Below are positions 1-6,757 of a stretch of 13,298 nt of DNA, one piece after another. Under the pieces are notes generated by a model. The model worked only from the letters and a program-made list of their open reading frames with translations, had not been told where the DNA came from and did no database searches. The first letter of the stretch is position 1. Each line of letters opens with the position of its first letter. This DNA is from Chlamydiota bacterium (lineage in GTDB: Bacteria > Chlamydiota > Chlamydiia > Chlamydiales > JAJFMB01): positions 1 through 13,298 of the forward strand of contig JAJFMB010000255.1 of the NCBI GenBank assembly GCA_021772355.1, written 5' to 3'. The position numbers were made by a program, and so were the translations under genes.

Positions 1-887
1 AATTCTCTGGCAGTCTTATGATCCATAAAGCTGGAGTCGGTTACTTCAGTAGGCATGGGGCCGTTCCCGACTCGGGTAGCATATGCCTTGACCACACCGA
101 GTGTGTGAGAAATTTTGCTTGGGCCGATGCCTGCGCCGGCACAGATGCCACCCGCAATGGTTTCCGAAGAGGTGACAAAGGGATAAGTTCCAAATGTGAT
201 GTCTAGTCCCGTCCCTTGAGCTCCTTCGAGCATAACAAATTCTTTCTTTGCAATGGCCAGGTTGATCATGTCTTCTACGTCAGTGACGAAAGGTCTTAAG
301 AAATCGGCACAAAGAGAATAGTGCATAAAGCTTTCTTCGAAGTCGGCGCACTCTTTATCATATAACTTTTTCATGACGAAGTGTTTATTTCTGAAGTTCA
401 CCTTATATTCGCGTCCAAAAATCTCGGGTCGTACATAATCTCCCATCCTGATGCCGATACGATTGATTTTATCGCTGTAGCAGGGGCCAATTCCTCGTCC
501 GGTCGTTCCAATAGCGCGACCCTCTTTTTGTTCTTCTTCGTATTGATCTATAAGCTTGTGGTAGGGAAAAATAATTTGAGCGTAGGGAGAGATCCATAAT
601 CTTCCTTTAACGTCGATTTTCTTCTCTTTTAGTGTGTTGATTTCTCGGATAAGCACTTCGGGATCGATAACGGTACCAGCTCCGATGTAACACTGTGTGT
701 GCTCATGTAAAATTCCGGAAGGAATTAGGTGAAGTTTAAATTCTTTATTGTCGACAACGACCGTGTGCCCGGCGTTATTTCCCCCTTGCGCGCGGATGAT
801 GTGCTGCGCTTGTGAGGACAAGACATCAATAATTTTCCCTTTCCCCTCATCGCCCCACTGGGTTCCGACGACGATGATGCTAGGCAT
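1..887 (-). CDS. purA: Adenylosuccinate synthetase, 5' part (runs off the window)
   Basis: PurA condenses IMP with aspartate using GTP to give adenylosuccinate, the first committed step from IMP to AMP, in the cytoplasm. The reverse strand reads openly from ATG at 887 to the window edge, about 295 residues of a protein usually near 430. Residues 8-18 hold the GTP-binding and catalytic motif GTQWGDEGKGK, with the catalytic Asp at 13; NNAGHTVV at 37-44 carries the catalytic His41. Further on come GTTGRGIGP and the block FGTYPFVTSS followed by TRVGNGPMPTE, all diagnostic of the family. The start is supported by a GGGAG ribosome site a few bases upstream. The C-terminal third, with the IMP-binding arginine region, lies outside the window. 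No frameshift is visible. The gene points away from the repeat-filled gap separating it from lepA. The identification is secure. Confidence 0.96.
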   Translation of the reverse strand, partial: MPSIIVVGTQWGDEGKGKIIDVLSSQAQHIIRAQGGNNAGHTVVVDNKEFKLHLIPSGILHEHTQCYIGAGTVIDPEVLIREINTLKEKKIDVKGRLWISPYAQIIFPYHKLIDQYEEEQKEGRAIGTTGRGIGPCYSDKINRIGIRMGDYVRPEIFGREYKVNFRNKHFVMKKLYDKECADFEESFMHYSLCADFLRPFVTDVEDMINLAIAKKEFVMLEGAQGTGLDITFGTYPFVTSSETIAGGICAGAGIGPSKISHTLGVVKAYATRVGNGPMPTEVTDSSFMDHKTARE

Positions 888-977
888 CGTTTTACTCCCG
901 TAATCTTACATTTTCCCTGATATAGAGTAGCATGTCCCAAGGGTTTGATGAAAGAGTATTTTCAGGTGCGTGATAGA

Positions 978-1001
978 AGGGGTAAAGACTATTTTACCCC
1001 T
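978..1001. repeat. Perfect 9-bp hairpin upstream of purA
   Basis: Nine bases at 978-986 (AGGGGTAAA) are exactly reverse-complementary to 993-1001 (TTTACCCCT), with a six-base loop. The right arm includes the ACCCC end of the first palindromic repeat, so the hairpin sits on that repeat's boundary, about 90 bp upstream of the purA start. Neither strand has a clear T-run after the stem, which argues against a classical terminator. It could be an operator, an attenuator-like leader element, or part of the repeat terminus. Confidence 0.5.
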
Positions 1002-1157
1002 GATTGCGACCCTAATCCATAGTCTGGCGCTCTAGAAAACAATAAGATTGTTTAGATTTTGAGGAGAGCATGTCTTTTGACATGGTCGACGAAAAAGATG
1101 AAAAAGATCGTTATTTTCTAGAGATGCCTGACTATGTAGTATATTTTTTCTCAGAAA
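996..1157. repeat. Palindromic repeat element, copy 1
   Basis: This is an imperfect palindrome centred near 1076.5. The core is CATGTC (1069-1074), four T, then GACATG (1079-1084). Further out, 1030-1039 pairs perfectly with 1114-1123 in exact register, and 1019-1029 pairs with 1126-1136 at 10 of 11 positions. The left end (996-1017) begins ACCCCTGATTG and is related to the ends of the two neighbouring copies. The right outer arm after 1136 is AT-rich and no longer matches, so the right boundary at 1157 is set only by symmetry. A 30-codon reading frame (1070-1162) with a GAGGAG upstream lies inside the palindrome and is judged fortuitous. Confidence 0.75.
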
Positions 1158-1183
1158 AATAACTATGGGGAGGAATATGTTAG

Positions 1184-1346
1184 ACCCGTGATTGTGACCT
1201 AACCTGATGCCAAGCGGTACAAAGGGAGGTTAGATGTCGAAAATTTTGACGAAAGACATGTCAGTAGACATGTTGGAGGAGAAATTTATCAAAAGATGAC
1301 CTTCACCTGTAGATGTTTGTCCTCAGATTAAGTCACAATCTCGGGT
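1184..1346. repeat. Palindromic repeat element, copy 2 (best preserved)
   Basis: This copy spans 163 bases and is an almost end-to-end imperfect inverted repeat. The outer 32 bases of the left arm match the reverse complement of the right arm at 26 positions, starting ACCCG and then GATTGTGAC. The centre is CATGTC (1257-1262), AGTA, GACATG (1267-1272). This has the same stem and spacing as copy 1 but a different four-base loop. As single-stranded nucleic acid it could fold into one long interrupted hairpin. Similar element lengths, similar ends and the shared core show that it is a family member rather than a chance palindrome. Confidence 0.8.
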
Positions 1347-1470
1347 TATAAGACTCATCTATGAAGCGACGCCCCTCGCCCAACTCTAAAGAGTTTTAAC
1401 TTCGTCACGCCTCTTCATATCTAAATCTCTAAAAAAGATCGTCAGACAAGATTAGGGCACAATTAGGGGT
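1347..1470. repeat. Palindromic repeat element, copy 3 (truncated on its left)
   Basis: The right end at 1470, read on the minus strand, begins ACCCCTAATTGTGCCCTAATC and closely resembles the left end of copy 1. The centre is AACTC (1382-1386), TAAA, GAGTT (1391-1395), a different core from the CATGTC of the other two copies. Outside it, 1351-1366 matches the reverse complement of 1413-1428 at 12 of 16 positions. Symmetry predicts a left end near 1307, but that stretch is occupied by copy 2, so about 40 bases appear lost or overwritten. The element directly abuts the lepA stop codon. Confidence 0.65.
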
Positions 1471-1471
1471 T

Positions 1472-3283
1472 TTAGTCTCCTGAAGCTTTGAGTACTTCCA
1501 TAAAGGCTTTTTGAGGGATGCTGACCTTGCCGATCTCTTTCATCTTCTTTTTTCCCTTCTTTTGTTTTTCCCAAAGTTTTCGTTTTCGGGTGATGTCTCC
1601 ACCGTAGCATTTGGCTGTGACGTTTTTAGCCAGAGCACCTATGGTTTCGCGGGCAACGATTTTACCGCCGATGGCAGCTTGGATGGGAACCTTGAAGAGC
1701 TGTCTTGGAATCACCTCTTTAAGTTTGGAGCAAATGGCGCGCCCTTTGCTTTCTGCTTTGGTGCGATGGACAAGACAGGAGAAGGCATCGACAGGTTCTT
1801 CATTGACGCGTATTTCTAGTTTGACGATGTCACTCTCTTGATAGGAATCGTGTTCATAATCAAAGGAGCCGTAACCGCGGGTCACAGATTTTAACTTGTC
1901 ATTGAAATCGGTGATGATTTCATTCAGAGGAAAGCGGTATGTGAGGAGGAGGTGGTTGGCATCCATTGTATCTGTTTTGATACACTCGCCCCGTTTTTCC
2001 ATAGCTAAGTTCATGATGGCTCCGACGTAGTCAGGGGGAACCATGATGGCGCATCTGACCCAAGGCTCTTCCACCCAGGCAATAGTTGCCGGATCGGGAA
2101 AGTGAGCGGGATTGTCTATGCTTAAGGCAGTTTCATCATTAAGGACGACTTTATAGACAACGCTTGGCGCAGTGGAAATAATATCGAGATCAAATTCGCG
2201 CTGTAACCTTTCAAAGGAAATTTCTAAGTGTAAGAGACCTAAAAAACCGCATCGAAAGCCAAACCCTAGGGCAAGGCTGCTCTCTTGCTCGATGTGTAGG
2301 GCAGAGTCGTTCAATTGGAGTTTGACAAGCGCGTCGCGTAAGGCTTCGAAATCAGAAGAGTCTACCGGGTAAATACCGGCAAACACAACGGGTTTGATTT
2401 GACGAAAACCAGGGAGGGGTTTTGATACCGGCTTTTTCTGCAGAGTGATGGTATCACCGATTTTAACATCAGCGGTTTTTTTGATGTTCGCAATGAAATA
2501 TCCCACTTCACCGGGACGTAAAATCTCGACGGGGTGTTGTTTTGGAGTGAAAATGCCCACTTCAAGCACTTCAAAATTTTTACCGGTCGCCATCATTTTG
2601 ATCATGGAGCCTTTAGAGATTTCACCGGAAATGAGGCGGACGTTGACTAACACGCCACGGTAGACATCGTAGTGAGAATCAAAAACAAGGGCTCTTAAAT
2701 CGTTATCTATCGGTTCTTGGGGTGCGGGAACATCTTTAACGATCTGCTCTAGCACATCTTCAATACCTATCCCGGATTTTGCAGAGCAATACACGGCGTT
2801 TGAGGTATCAATACCGATGATATCCTCAATTTGTTTCTTTACCCCTTCGGGGTCTGCAGACGGTAGATCGATTTTATTGAGAACAGGAATAATTTCTAAA
2901 TCGCGTTCGATCGCTAAATGCACGTTTGCAAGGGTTTGAGCTTGTACACCTTGGCCGGCATCAACAACCAAAAGAGCACCTTCGCAGGCAGAAAGTGAGC
3001 GGGATACTTCGTAGGTGAAGTCAACGTGGCCTGGAGTGTCAATCAAATTGAGTTGATAAAGCTCTCCGTCTTTCGCTTTATAGTGCATGGTGACAGGACA
3101 CGCTTTGATCGTGATGCCTCGTTCTCGCTCAAGGTCCATGCTATCTAGCAGCTGCTCTTGCATGTCTCGCGCTTTCACGGTGTGTGTGAATTCGAGGAAA
3201 CGGTCGGCAATCGTCGATTTTCCGTGATCGATGTGAGCGATGATGGAGAAGTTTCGAATTTTCTTTAGGTCGTACTTTAGCAT
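1472..3283 (-). CDS. lepA: Elongation factor 4 (LepA GTPase)
   Basis: EF4 is a ribosome-associated translational GTPase that acts on mistranslocated or stalled ribosomes and influences initiation and ribosome assembly. At 603 residues it matches the usual length near 600. The GTPase motifs are all present: P-loop AHIDHGKST at 16-24, switch I ERGITI near 54-59, DTPGHVDF at 82-89, NKID at 136-139 and SAKSG near 168. They are followed by EF-G-like domains and the lysine-rich EF4-specific C-terminal part (KRKLWEKQKKGKKKMKE). The start gives MLKYDLKKIRNFS, a few residues longer at the N-terminus than E. coli LepA. No good Shine-Dalgarno precedes it (upstream bases are ACACCCT), so initiation may depend on coupling to thiN, 25 bases upstream. 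The stop codon TAA at 1474-1472 lies against the palindromic repeat array. Confidence 0.97.
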   Translation of the reverse strand: MLKYDLKKIRNFSIIAHIDHGKSTIADRFLEFTHTVKARDMQEQLLDSMDLERERGITIKACPVTMHYKAKDGELYQLNLIDTPGHVDFTYEVSRSLSACEGALLVVDAGQGVQAQTLANVHLAIERDLEIIPVLNKIDLPSADPEGVKKQIEDIIGIDTSNAVYCSAKSGIGIEDVLEQIVKDVPAPQEPIDNDLRALVFDSHYDVYRGVLVNVRLISGEISKGSMIKMMATGKNFEVLEVGIFTPKQHPVEILRPGEVGYFIANIKKTADVKIGDTITLQKKPVSKPLPGFRQIKPVVFAGIYPVDSSDFEALRDALVKLQLNDSALHIEQESSLALGFGFRCGFLGLLHLEISFERLQREFDLDIISTAPSVVYKVVLNDETALSIDNPAHFPDPATIAWVEEPWVRCAIMVPPDYVGAIMNLAMEKRGECIKTDTMDANHLLLTYRFPLNEIITDFNDKLKSVTRGYGSFDYEHDSYQESDIVKLEIRVNEEPVDAFSCLVHRTKAESKGRAICSKLKEVIPRQLFKVPIQAAIGGKIVARETIGALAKNVTAKCYGGDITRKRKLWEKQKKGKKKMKEIGKVSIPQKAFMEVLKASGD

Positions 3284-3308
3284 AGGGTGTTAATGTACCC
3301 GAAATCCC

Positions 3309-3929
3309 TTAAGAATTCAACTTATTAAGAGAGCAGAGAATGTCACCGGATTCTACAGTGATTTCAAAAGAGGAACCAAGAGCAATATTCGAGATGCTCA
3401 TAAAATTTTTATTTATCTCAGCATTGTTAAGTTCCCATTTTAATCCTTGAGTCGTGATGCCTGTTGCAGGTTCTGCCAAGGGTACAAGCGAAAGAGTTTG
3501 TCTTGGAAAAGTTGCGATAGATGCTGAACCTGTGATTACAAAGAGGGTTTCAAGCTCTGTTTCAATATACACCTTCATGGGATAGCGAGATAACAAATGC
3601 AAATTGTAGAGGGAGTGATCTGTGCGTTCTCGGAGCGCTCCCAGAACGATGCATTTTTCAGGATTTCTTTCGAAAGCCAAGCGCAATCCGATTTCCAGAT
3701 CTGTTTCGTCCTTTTCAACAGAGAAACGCTTAGTGGGCACATGGGCGTATTTATTGAGGAGTTCCGGGGAGACGGAATCAAAATCGCCGACGATCATTTC
3801 GGGAGTTACCCCAATTGCATCGCAATGGGCCAGTCCGCCGTCAATAGCGATTACAGCTGTTTTCCCCTTAAGCTGCTCTGCAAGAAAATTGTAGTCGCGG
3901 ATTTCACCGCCGGCAATTAAATAGATCAT
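3309..3929 (-). CDS. thiN: Thiamine pyrophosphokinase
   Basis: The enzyme transfers pyrophosphate from ATP to thiamine, giving thiamine diphosphate, the cofactor of pyruvate and 2-oxoglutarate dehydrogenases and transketolase. It allows use of thiamine taken from the host. With ATG at 3929 the product has 206 residues, normal for the family. Family motifs seen: DGG at 30-32, GDFDS at 48-52, KDETDLE at 73-79 and RTDH at 102-105, which form the metal and substrate site of the N-terminal catalytic domain; a beta-rich C-terminal domain follows. The open frame extends 26 codons further upstream, but that extension (MAELVDALDSGSSRG and onward) is simply the leucine tRNA read as codons. The start codon begins on the base right after the tRNA discriminator, so there is no room for a separate leader. 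thiN is followed after 25 bases by lepA on the same strand. Confidence 0.92.
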   Translation of the reverse strand: MIYLIAGGEIRDYNFLAEQLKGKTAVIAIDGGLAHCDAIGVTPEMIVGDFDSVSPELLNKYAHVPTKRFSVEKDETDLEIGLRLAFERNPEKCIVLGALRERTDHSLYNLHLLSRYPMKVYIETELETLFVITGSASIATFPRQTLSLVPLAEPATGITTQGLKWELNNAEINKNFMSISNIALGSSFEITVESGDILCSLNKLNS

Positions 3930-4013
3930 TGCGGCCAAGATGACTCGAACATCCACCGAGTTGCCCCGACTAGAACCTGAATCTAGCGCGTCTACCAATT
4001 CCGCCATGGCCGC
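3930..4013 (-). tRNA. tRNA-Leu, anticodon CAG
   Basis: This 84-nt tRNA folds completely. The acceptor stem GCGGCCA pairs with TGGCCGC and discriminator A follows. The D arm is GCG/CGC with a GG-containing loop. The anticodon stem CTAGA/TCTAG carries the loop TTCAGGT, giving anticodon CAG (reads CUG). A long variable arm is typical of leucine tRNAs, and the T arm has a TTCGAGT loop. CCA is not encoded and must be added after processing. The gene lies between the Sel1-type gene (54 bases upstream) and thiN (no gap downstream). Confidence 0.97.
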
Positions 4014-4028
4014 AGAAAAGGCAATCCT

Positions 4029-4060
4029 AGTATAAGCGAAAGAATAATAGGTTTGAACAA
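4029..4060 (-). promoter_or_regulatory. Candidate promoter of tRNA-Leu / thiN / lepA
   Basis: On the minus strand TATACT (4034-4029) is a good -10 hexamer. Transcription would start a few bases before the tRNA 5' end at 4013. The -35 side is weak: TTGTTC (4060-4055) is 20 bases away, and TTCAAA (4057-4052) is at the preferred 17. The location between a finished gene and a tRNA supports it. Confidence 0.45.
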
Positions 4061-4067
4061 GACATAT

Positions 4068-5486
4068 TTAGCTTGTTAAATCCCTGTACATGTAATTTTG
4101 AATGGAAATGAGCATCGGAAGCCGGCCCTCTTGCGGCTTATCTAAGAAGGTCTTTAGAGCTTTAATATCGCAGGACTTGTAGTGCTCTTCTGCAGTTTTG
4201 CTATTTTTTTGGCAGCCTTTCCCTTTTTCATGCATTTTTGCAAGCATAAGGTGGGCGAGCCGGTACTCAAAGGCTGCAAACTCACTATTCTGTATCCCGA
4301 TGATTTGTTTGAGTAGTCCCCATGCTTGTGCCTGATCACTCCTATTAGAGGAGTGCATTAGGATAAAAGCATAAAGCGCTAAGTGGGCATAATTATTGTG
4401 ATTATTTAATTCGAGTTCTTCCTGAAGGCTTGTTTTAAAGGCTTCGAATTCAGGTCCGGGTTTCGCTATGCGATGAATACGGTAAGGGATGTTAGCGGTA
4501 AAAAGGGAGCTGTGGATTTCTGTCTCAAGTAAGGGAACCTTCTTATAAAGGGATATTGCTTTCATAAAGTGGTTTGTAGCTTCAGTAGGATCGGTATTTT
4601 CTTTCACATATCCCATAAGAAAGTTGGCACACACCAAATTTTTGTCGGTAAAAAAGGTAAGCTTTTCAGCCCACCGTCCCTCATTTTCGAGGCATTTCAT
4701 ATCGACATTTTTGTAAATGATCGTAAGAAAAAACATCTCCACAAATGCCGTATGGGCAGGGTTGTCGAGGTCGATTTTTTTTTGGTCTATGAGATGGTTG
4801 AGGGCGCCTAAGCAAGAAAGGAGGTAAGGTTCTAGAGAATTATCGGGGTATTGCTTCAAGAAACTGAGAAAATTAAAAAGATGTAAAAATAGGTGGTCAT
4901 AATTGCAAATCGTTTTTTGATTAATTCCTTCAATGAGCGCTTCCATCCCTTTTAGGTATTTTTCTTTGGAGAAGCACACAAGTGCGAGTTTGAAATGGGT
5001 GTCAGGGAGATTACTTTGAGCAGCAGTCTCAAAAAAAGCTTCAAAAGCTCCAATTTCTCTGGGGAGACAAAGGTTTTTATTCTTATAACCCTGATGGAAT
5101 ATCCACTCCTCTGCAACCGCGCCATCGGCGCTGTGGGGAGAAAAACTGCAAATATATTTAAAATTATCATTTAAATTAAGAAGACCAAAAAGAGAGATCT
5201 TTAAGATTCTTTTTTTTGAATGGGAGTCGAGAACAGGTTGGCGTTCTCTAATTTGGTGAATTATGTAATTTTTTAAGCTAGCGTAATCATAAACGTTTGT
5301 GGAGTCACCTTTATCGAGTGTAAAGGCCACGAGATAAGGCAGCCTTTGTGAAGATTTCGCCATATCGCGAATAGTTTCGGTTGTGAAGGGGCAGACTTCG
5401 TCACCGATATCTTTGGGTTTAACTTCAATCCCCTTTAAAGAATCTCCGATGGGTAATAAAAGTGGACGGCTAGTTGCTGGTATCAT
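4068..5486 (-). CDS. Sel1/TPR-like repeat protein with a possible U-box-like N-terminus
   Basis: I do not recognise a named gene. The product has 472 residues, no obvious signal peptide and no membrane segment. The C-terminal half is helical. Residues 404-439 fit a Sel1-like repeat, with alternating alanine and aromatic positions, HEKGKG, then KTAEEHYKSC; weaker helical pairs precede it, for example around FKLALVCFSKEKY. Residues 28-97 resemble a U-box: VCPFTTE at 31-37, a beta-like LVAFTL, VYDYASLKNYI at 65-75 and QPVLD at 83-87. These follow the order of the U-box pattern CPIT.E, a short Tyr-centred loop, a helix and P.T. Sel1 repeats mediate protein-protein contacts; U-boxes recruit E2 ubiquitin-conjugating enzymes. 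Chlamydia-related bacteria and Legionella secrete proteins with such domains, so an effector role is an inference. The Sel1 call is moderate and the U-box call tentative. Confidence 0.7.
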   Translation of the reverse strand: MIPATSRPLLLPIGDSLKGIEVKPKDIGDEVCPFTTETIRDMAKSSQRLPYLVAFTLDKGDSTNVYDYASLKNYIIHQIRERQPVLDSHSKKRILKISLFGLLNLNDNFKYICSFSPHSADGAVAEEWIFHQGYKNKNLCLPREIGAFEAFFETAAQSNLPDTHFKLALVCFSKEKYLKGMEALIEGINQKTICNYDHLFLHLFNFLSFLKQYPDNSLEPYLLSCLGALNHLIDQKKIDLDNPAHTAFVEMFFLTIIYKNVDMKCLENEGRWAEKLTFFTDKNLVCANFLMGYVKENTDPTEATNHFMKAISLYKKVPLLETEIHSSLFTANIPYRIHRIAKPGPEFEAFKTSLQEELELNNHNNYAHLALYAFILMHSSNRSDQAQAWGLLKQIIGIQNSEFAAFEYRLAHLMLAKMHEKGKGCQKNSKTAEEHYKSCDIKALKTFLDKPQEGRLPMLISIQNYMYRDLTS

Positions 5487-5554
5487 ATTTAAACCTATTA
5501 TTTATTTAAAAATAATACAATAAATCTACTATTAATCTCAAGGTAATATTAGAG

Positions 5555-5582
5555 TTGTGCTTTTGTGGGGAAATAGTATAAA
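5555..5582 (+). promoter_or_regulatory. Candidate promoter of the CysJ-like gene
   Basis: TTGTGC (5555-5560) and TATAAA (5577-5582) are separated by 16 bases, a good sigma-70-type pair. The -10 ends only 11 bases before the ATG at 5594, so the transcript would have a leader of about four or five bases and no Shine-Dalgarno. The AT-rich interval also contains the upstream region of the divergent Sel1-type gene. Confidence 0.5.
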
Positions 5583-5593
5583 CTCTTTTTCAT

Positions 5594-6757
5594 ATGAATA
5601 CCAATGTAACACTTCAACCTTATACGCGTACAAATCCCTACAGTGCGGCGATTAAAGAGCGGTATAATCTCACAAAGCCGGGATCTAAGAAGATGACCCA
5701 GCATATTGTCTTGGATTTAACCGGTTCAGGTTTGACTTATGAGGTGGGCGATAGCATCGGCGTGCAGCCTGTAAATCCTTCTGAAGTTGTTGAAAAAATG
5801 CTGAAGGTGATGAAAGCCACAGGTGATGAGGTGGTCCGGGAAAAGCGCTCCAACGAGGAGTGGAATTTAAAGGAATATCTTACAAAAAAAGCTAATCTTG
5901 CTCTTGTTAGTAAGAAATTATTTAGTGAAGTGTGCGAGAGACAGGAAGATCCTCGGAAAAAATTGGCGCTTGCTGTGCTACTTTCTGAGGAGAATAAAGG
6001 CGCTTTAAAGGAGTATTTGGCGGAGAGGGAAGTGTGGGATTTCCTTGAAGAAAACGAAGAGGTGATTTTTCCTGTCGAGGAGTTGTGTCATCTGATGATG
6101 CCTCTATTGCCACGCTTGTATTCTATAGCGTCGTCGCAAATGGCGGCTAAGAACGAAGTGCATTTAACTGTGGCACCTTTGGAATATGAAACAAATGGAC
6201 GGAAACGACTGGGTGTGTGCACGCACTACCTCTGTCACATAGCGCCACTAATGGATCGGAGCGTTCCGGTTTATGTGCAGCCGCATAAAGGGTTTACAGT
6301 GCCCGAAGATCCCAATACACCCATTATCATGGTGGGACCGGGGACGGGGATTGCCCCTTTCCGCGCGTTTATGCAAGAGCGCATTGCGACCAATGCTCCA
6401 GGAAAAAATTGGCTTTTTTTCGGGGAGTGGAATCGTGCGTATGATTTTTTCTATGAAGAGTATTGGGTTGATTTACAAGCGCAAGAAAAATTGATCGTTG
6501 ATGTTGCCTTTTCACGAGATCAGGAACATAAAGTTTATGTTCAACATCGCATGCTAGAGAGAGGAGCGGAGTTCTTTGCTTGGCTTCAGGAAGGAGCTAT
6601 TTTCTATGTATGCGGGGATGCCGAACGGATGGCAAAAGATGTCGATGCTGCATTGCATCACATTGTGGAAGAGCATGGAAAGATGGACGAGCAGCAGGCA
6701 AAAGAGTATGTCAAGCAGCTGCGTAAAGAGAAGCGCTATCACCGAGATGTTTACTAA
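5594..6757 (+). CDS. cysJ: CysJ-type FAD/NADPH reductase lacking the FMN domain
   Basis: The protein belongs to the diflavin reductase family (sulfite reductase flavoprotein alpha, cytochrome P450 reductase) but keeps only the C-terminal FAD/NADPH half. Its 387 residues compare with about 600 for full CysJ. Visible motifs: RLYS at 174-177 (FAD flavin contact), GVCT at 207-210 (FAD pyrophosphate), GPGTG at 248-252 (NADPH), CGDA at 340-343, and the ending RDVY with its terminal aromatic residue, as in CysJ. The helical connecting domain lies between about 60 and 165. It should move electrons from NADPH to FAD and then to an unknown acceptor, possibly a separate flavodoxin or ferredoxin; no hemoprotein subunit gene is in the window. 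The conserved TNPYSA near the N-terminus shows that the start at 5594 is not too late. It meets ispF tail to tail with a 4-base overlap. Confidence 0.85.
   Translation: MNTNVTLQPYTRTNPYSAAIKERYNLTKPGSKKMTQHIVLDLTGSGLTYEVGDSIGVQPVNPSEVVEKMLKVMKATGDEVVREKRSNEEWNLKEYLTKKANLALVSKKLFSEVCERQEDPRKKLALAVLLSEENKGALKEYLAEREVWDFLEENEEVIFPVEELCHLMMPLLPRLYSIASSQMAAKNEVHLTVAPLEYETNGRKRLGVCTHYLCHIAPLMDRSVPVYVQPHKGFTVPEDPNTPIIMVGPGTGIAPFRAFMQERIATNAPGKNWLFFGEWNRAYDFFYEEYWVDLQAQEKLIVDVAFSRDQEHKVYVQHRMLERGAEFFAWLQEGAIFYVCGDAERMAKDVDAALHHIVEEHGKMDEQQAKEYVKQLRKEKRYHRDVY

Larger units (their letters stand above)
888..1471. other. Gene-free interval between lepA 3' end and purA start
   Basis: These 584 bases hold no convincing gene. 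Bases 888-977 are the purA upstream region, with the GGGAG ribosome site but no clear promoter hexamers that I would defend. The remainder is almost completely occupied by the three palindromic repeat copies. Both flanking genes read leftward, so transcripts leaving lepA would run through the repeats before reaching purA. Confidence 0.8.

Noticed and set aside
978..1001. Rho-independent terminator
   Set aside because: The stem is good but neither strand has a T-run after it, and it lies upstream of purA rather than at a gene end.
1070..1162. 30-codon reading frame with an upstream GAGGAG, beginning MSFDMVDEKDEKD
   Set aside because: It lies wholly inside palindromic repeat copy 1. The matching frame in copy 2 stops after 13 codons, and the shared first residues come from the CATGTC-N4-GACATG core. 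A real small gene is not excluded but is not supported.
996..1470. CRISPR array
   Set aside because: The repeats are few, long, diverged and palindromic, and are not separated by uniform spacers.
1511..2663. Several plus-strand open frames of 66-102 codons opposite lepA
   Set aside because: They are antisense shadows of a strongly conserved gene with no recognisable products.
3930..4007. 26-codon N-terminal extension of thiN
   Set aside because: The extension is the leucine tRNA read as codons; this translation is a familiar artefact, and the conserved ThiN sequence starts at MIYLIAGGE.
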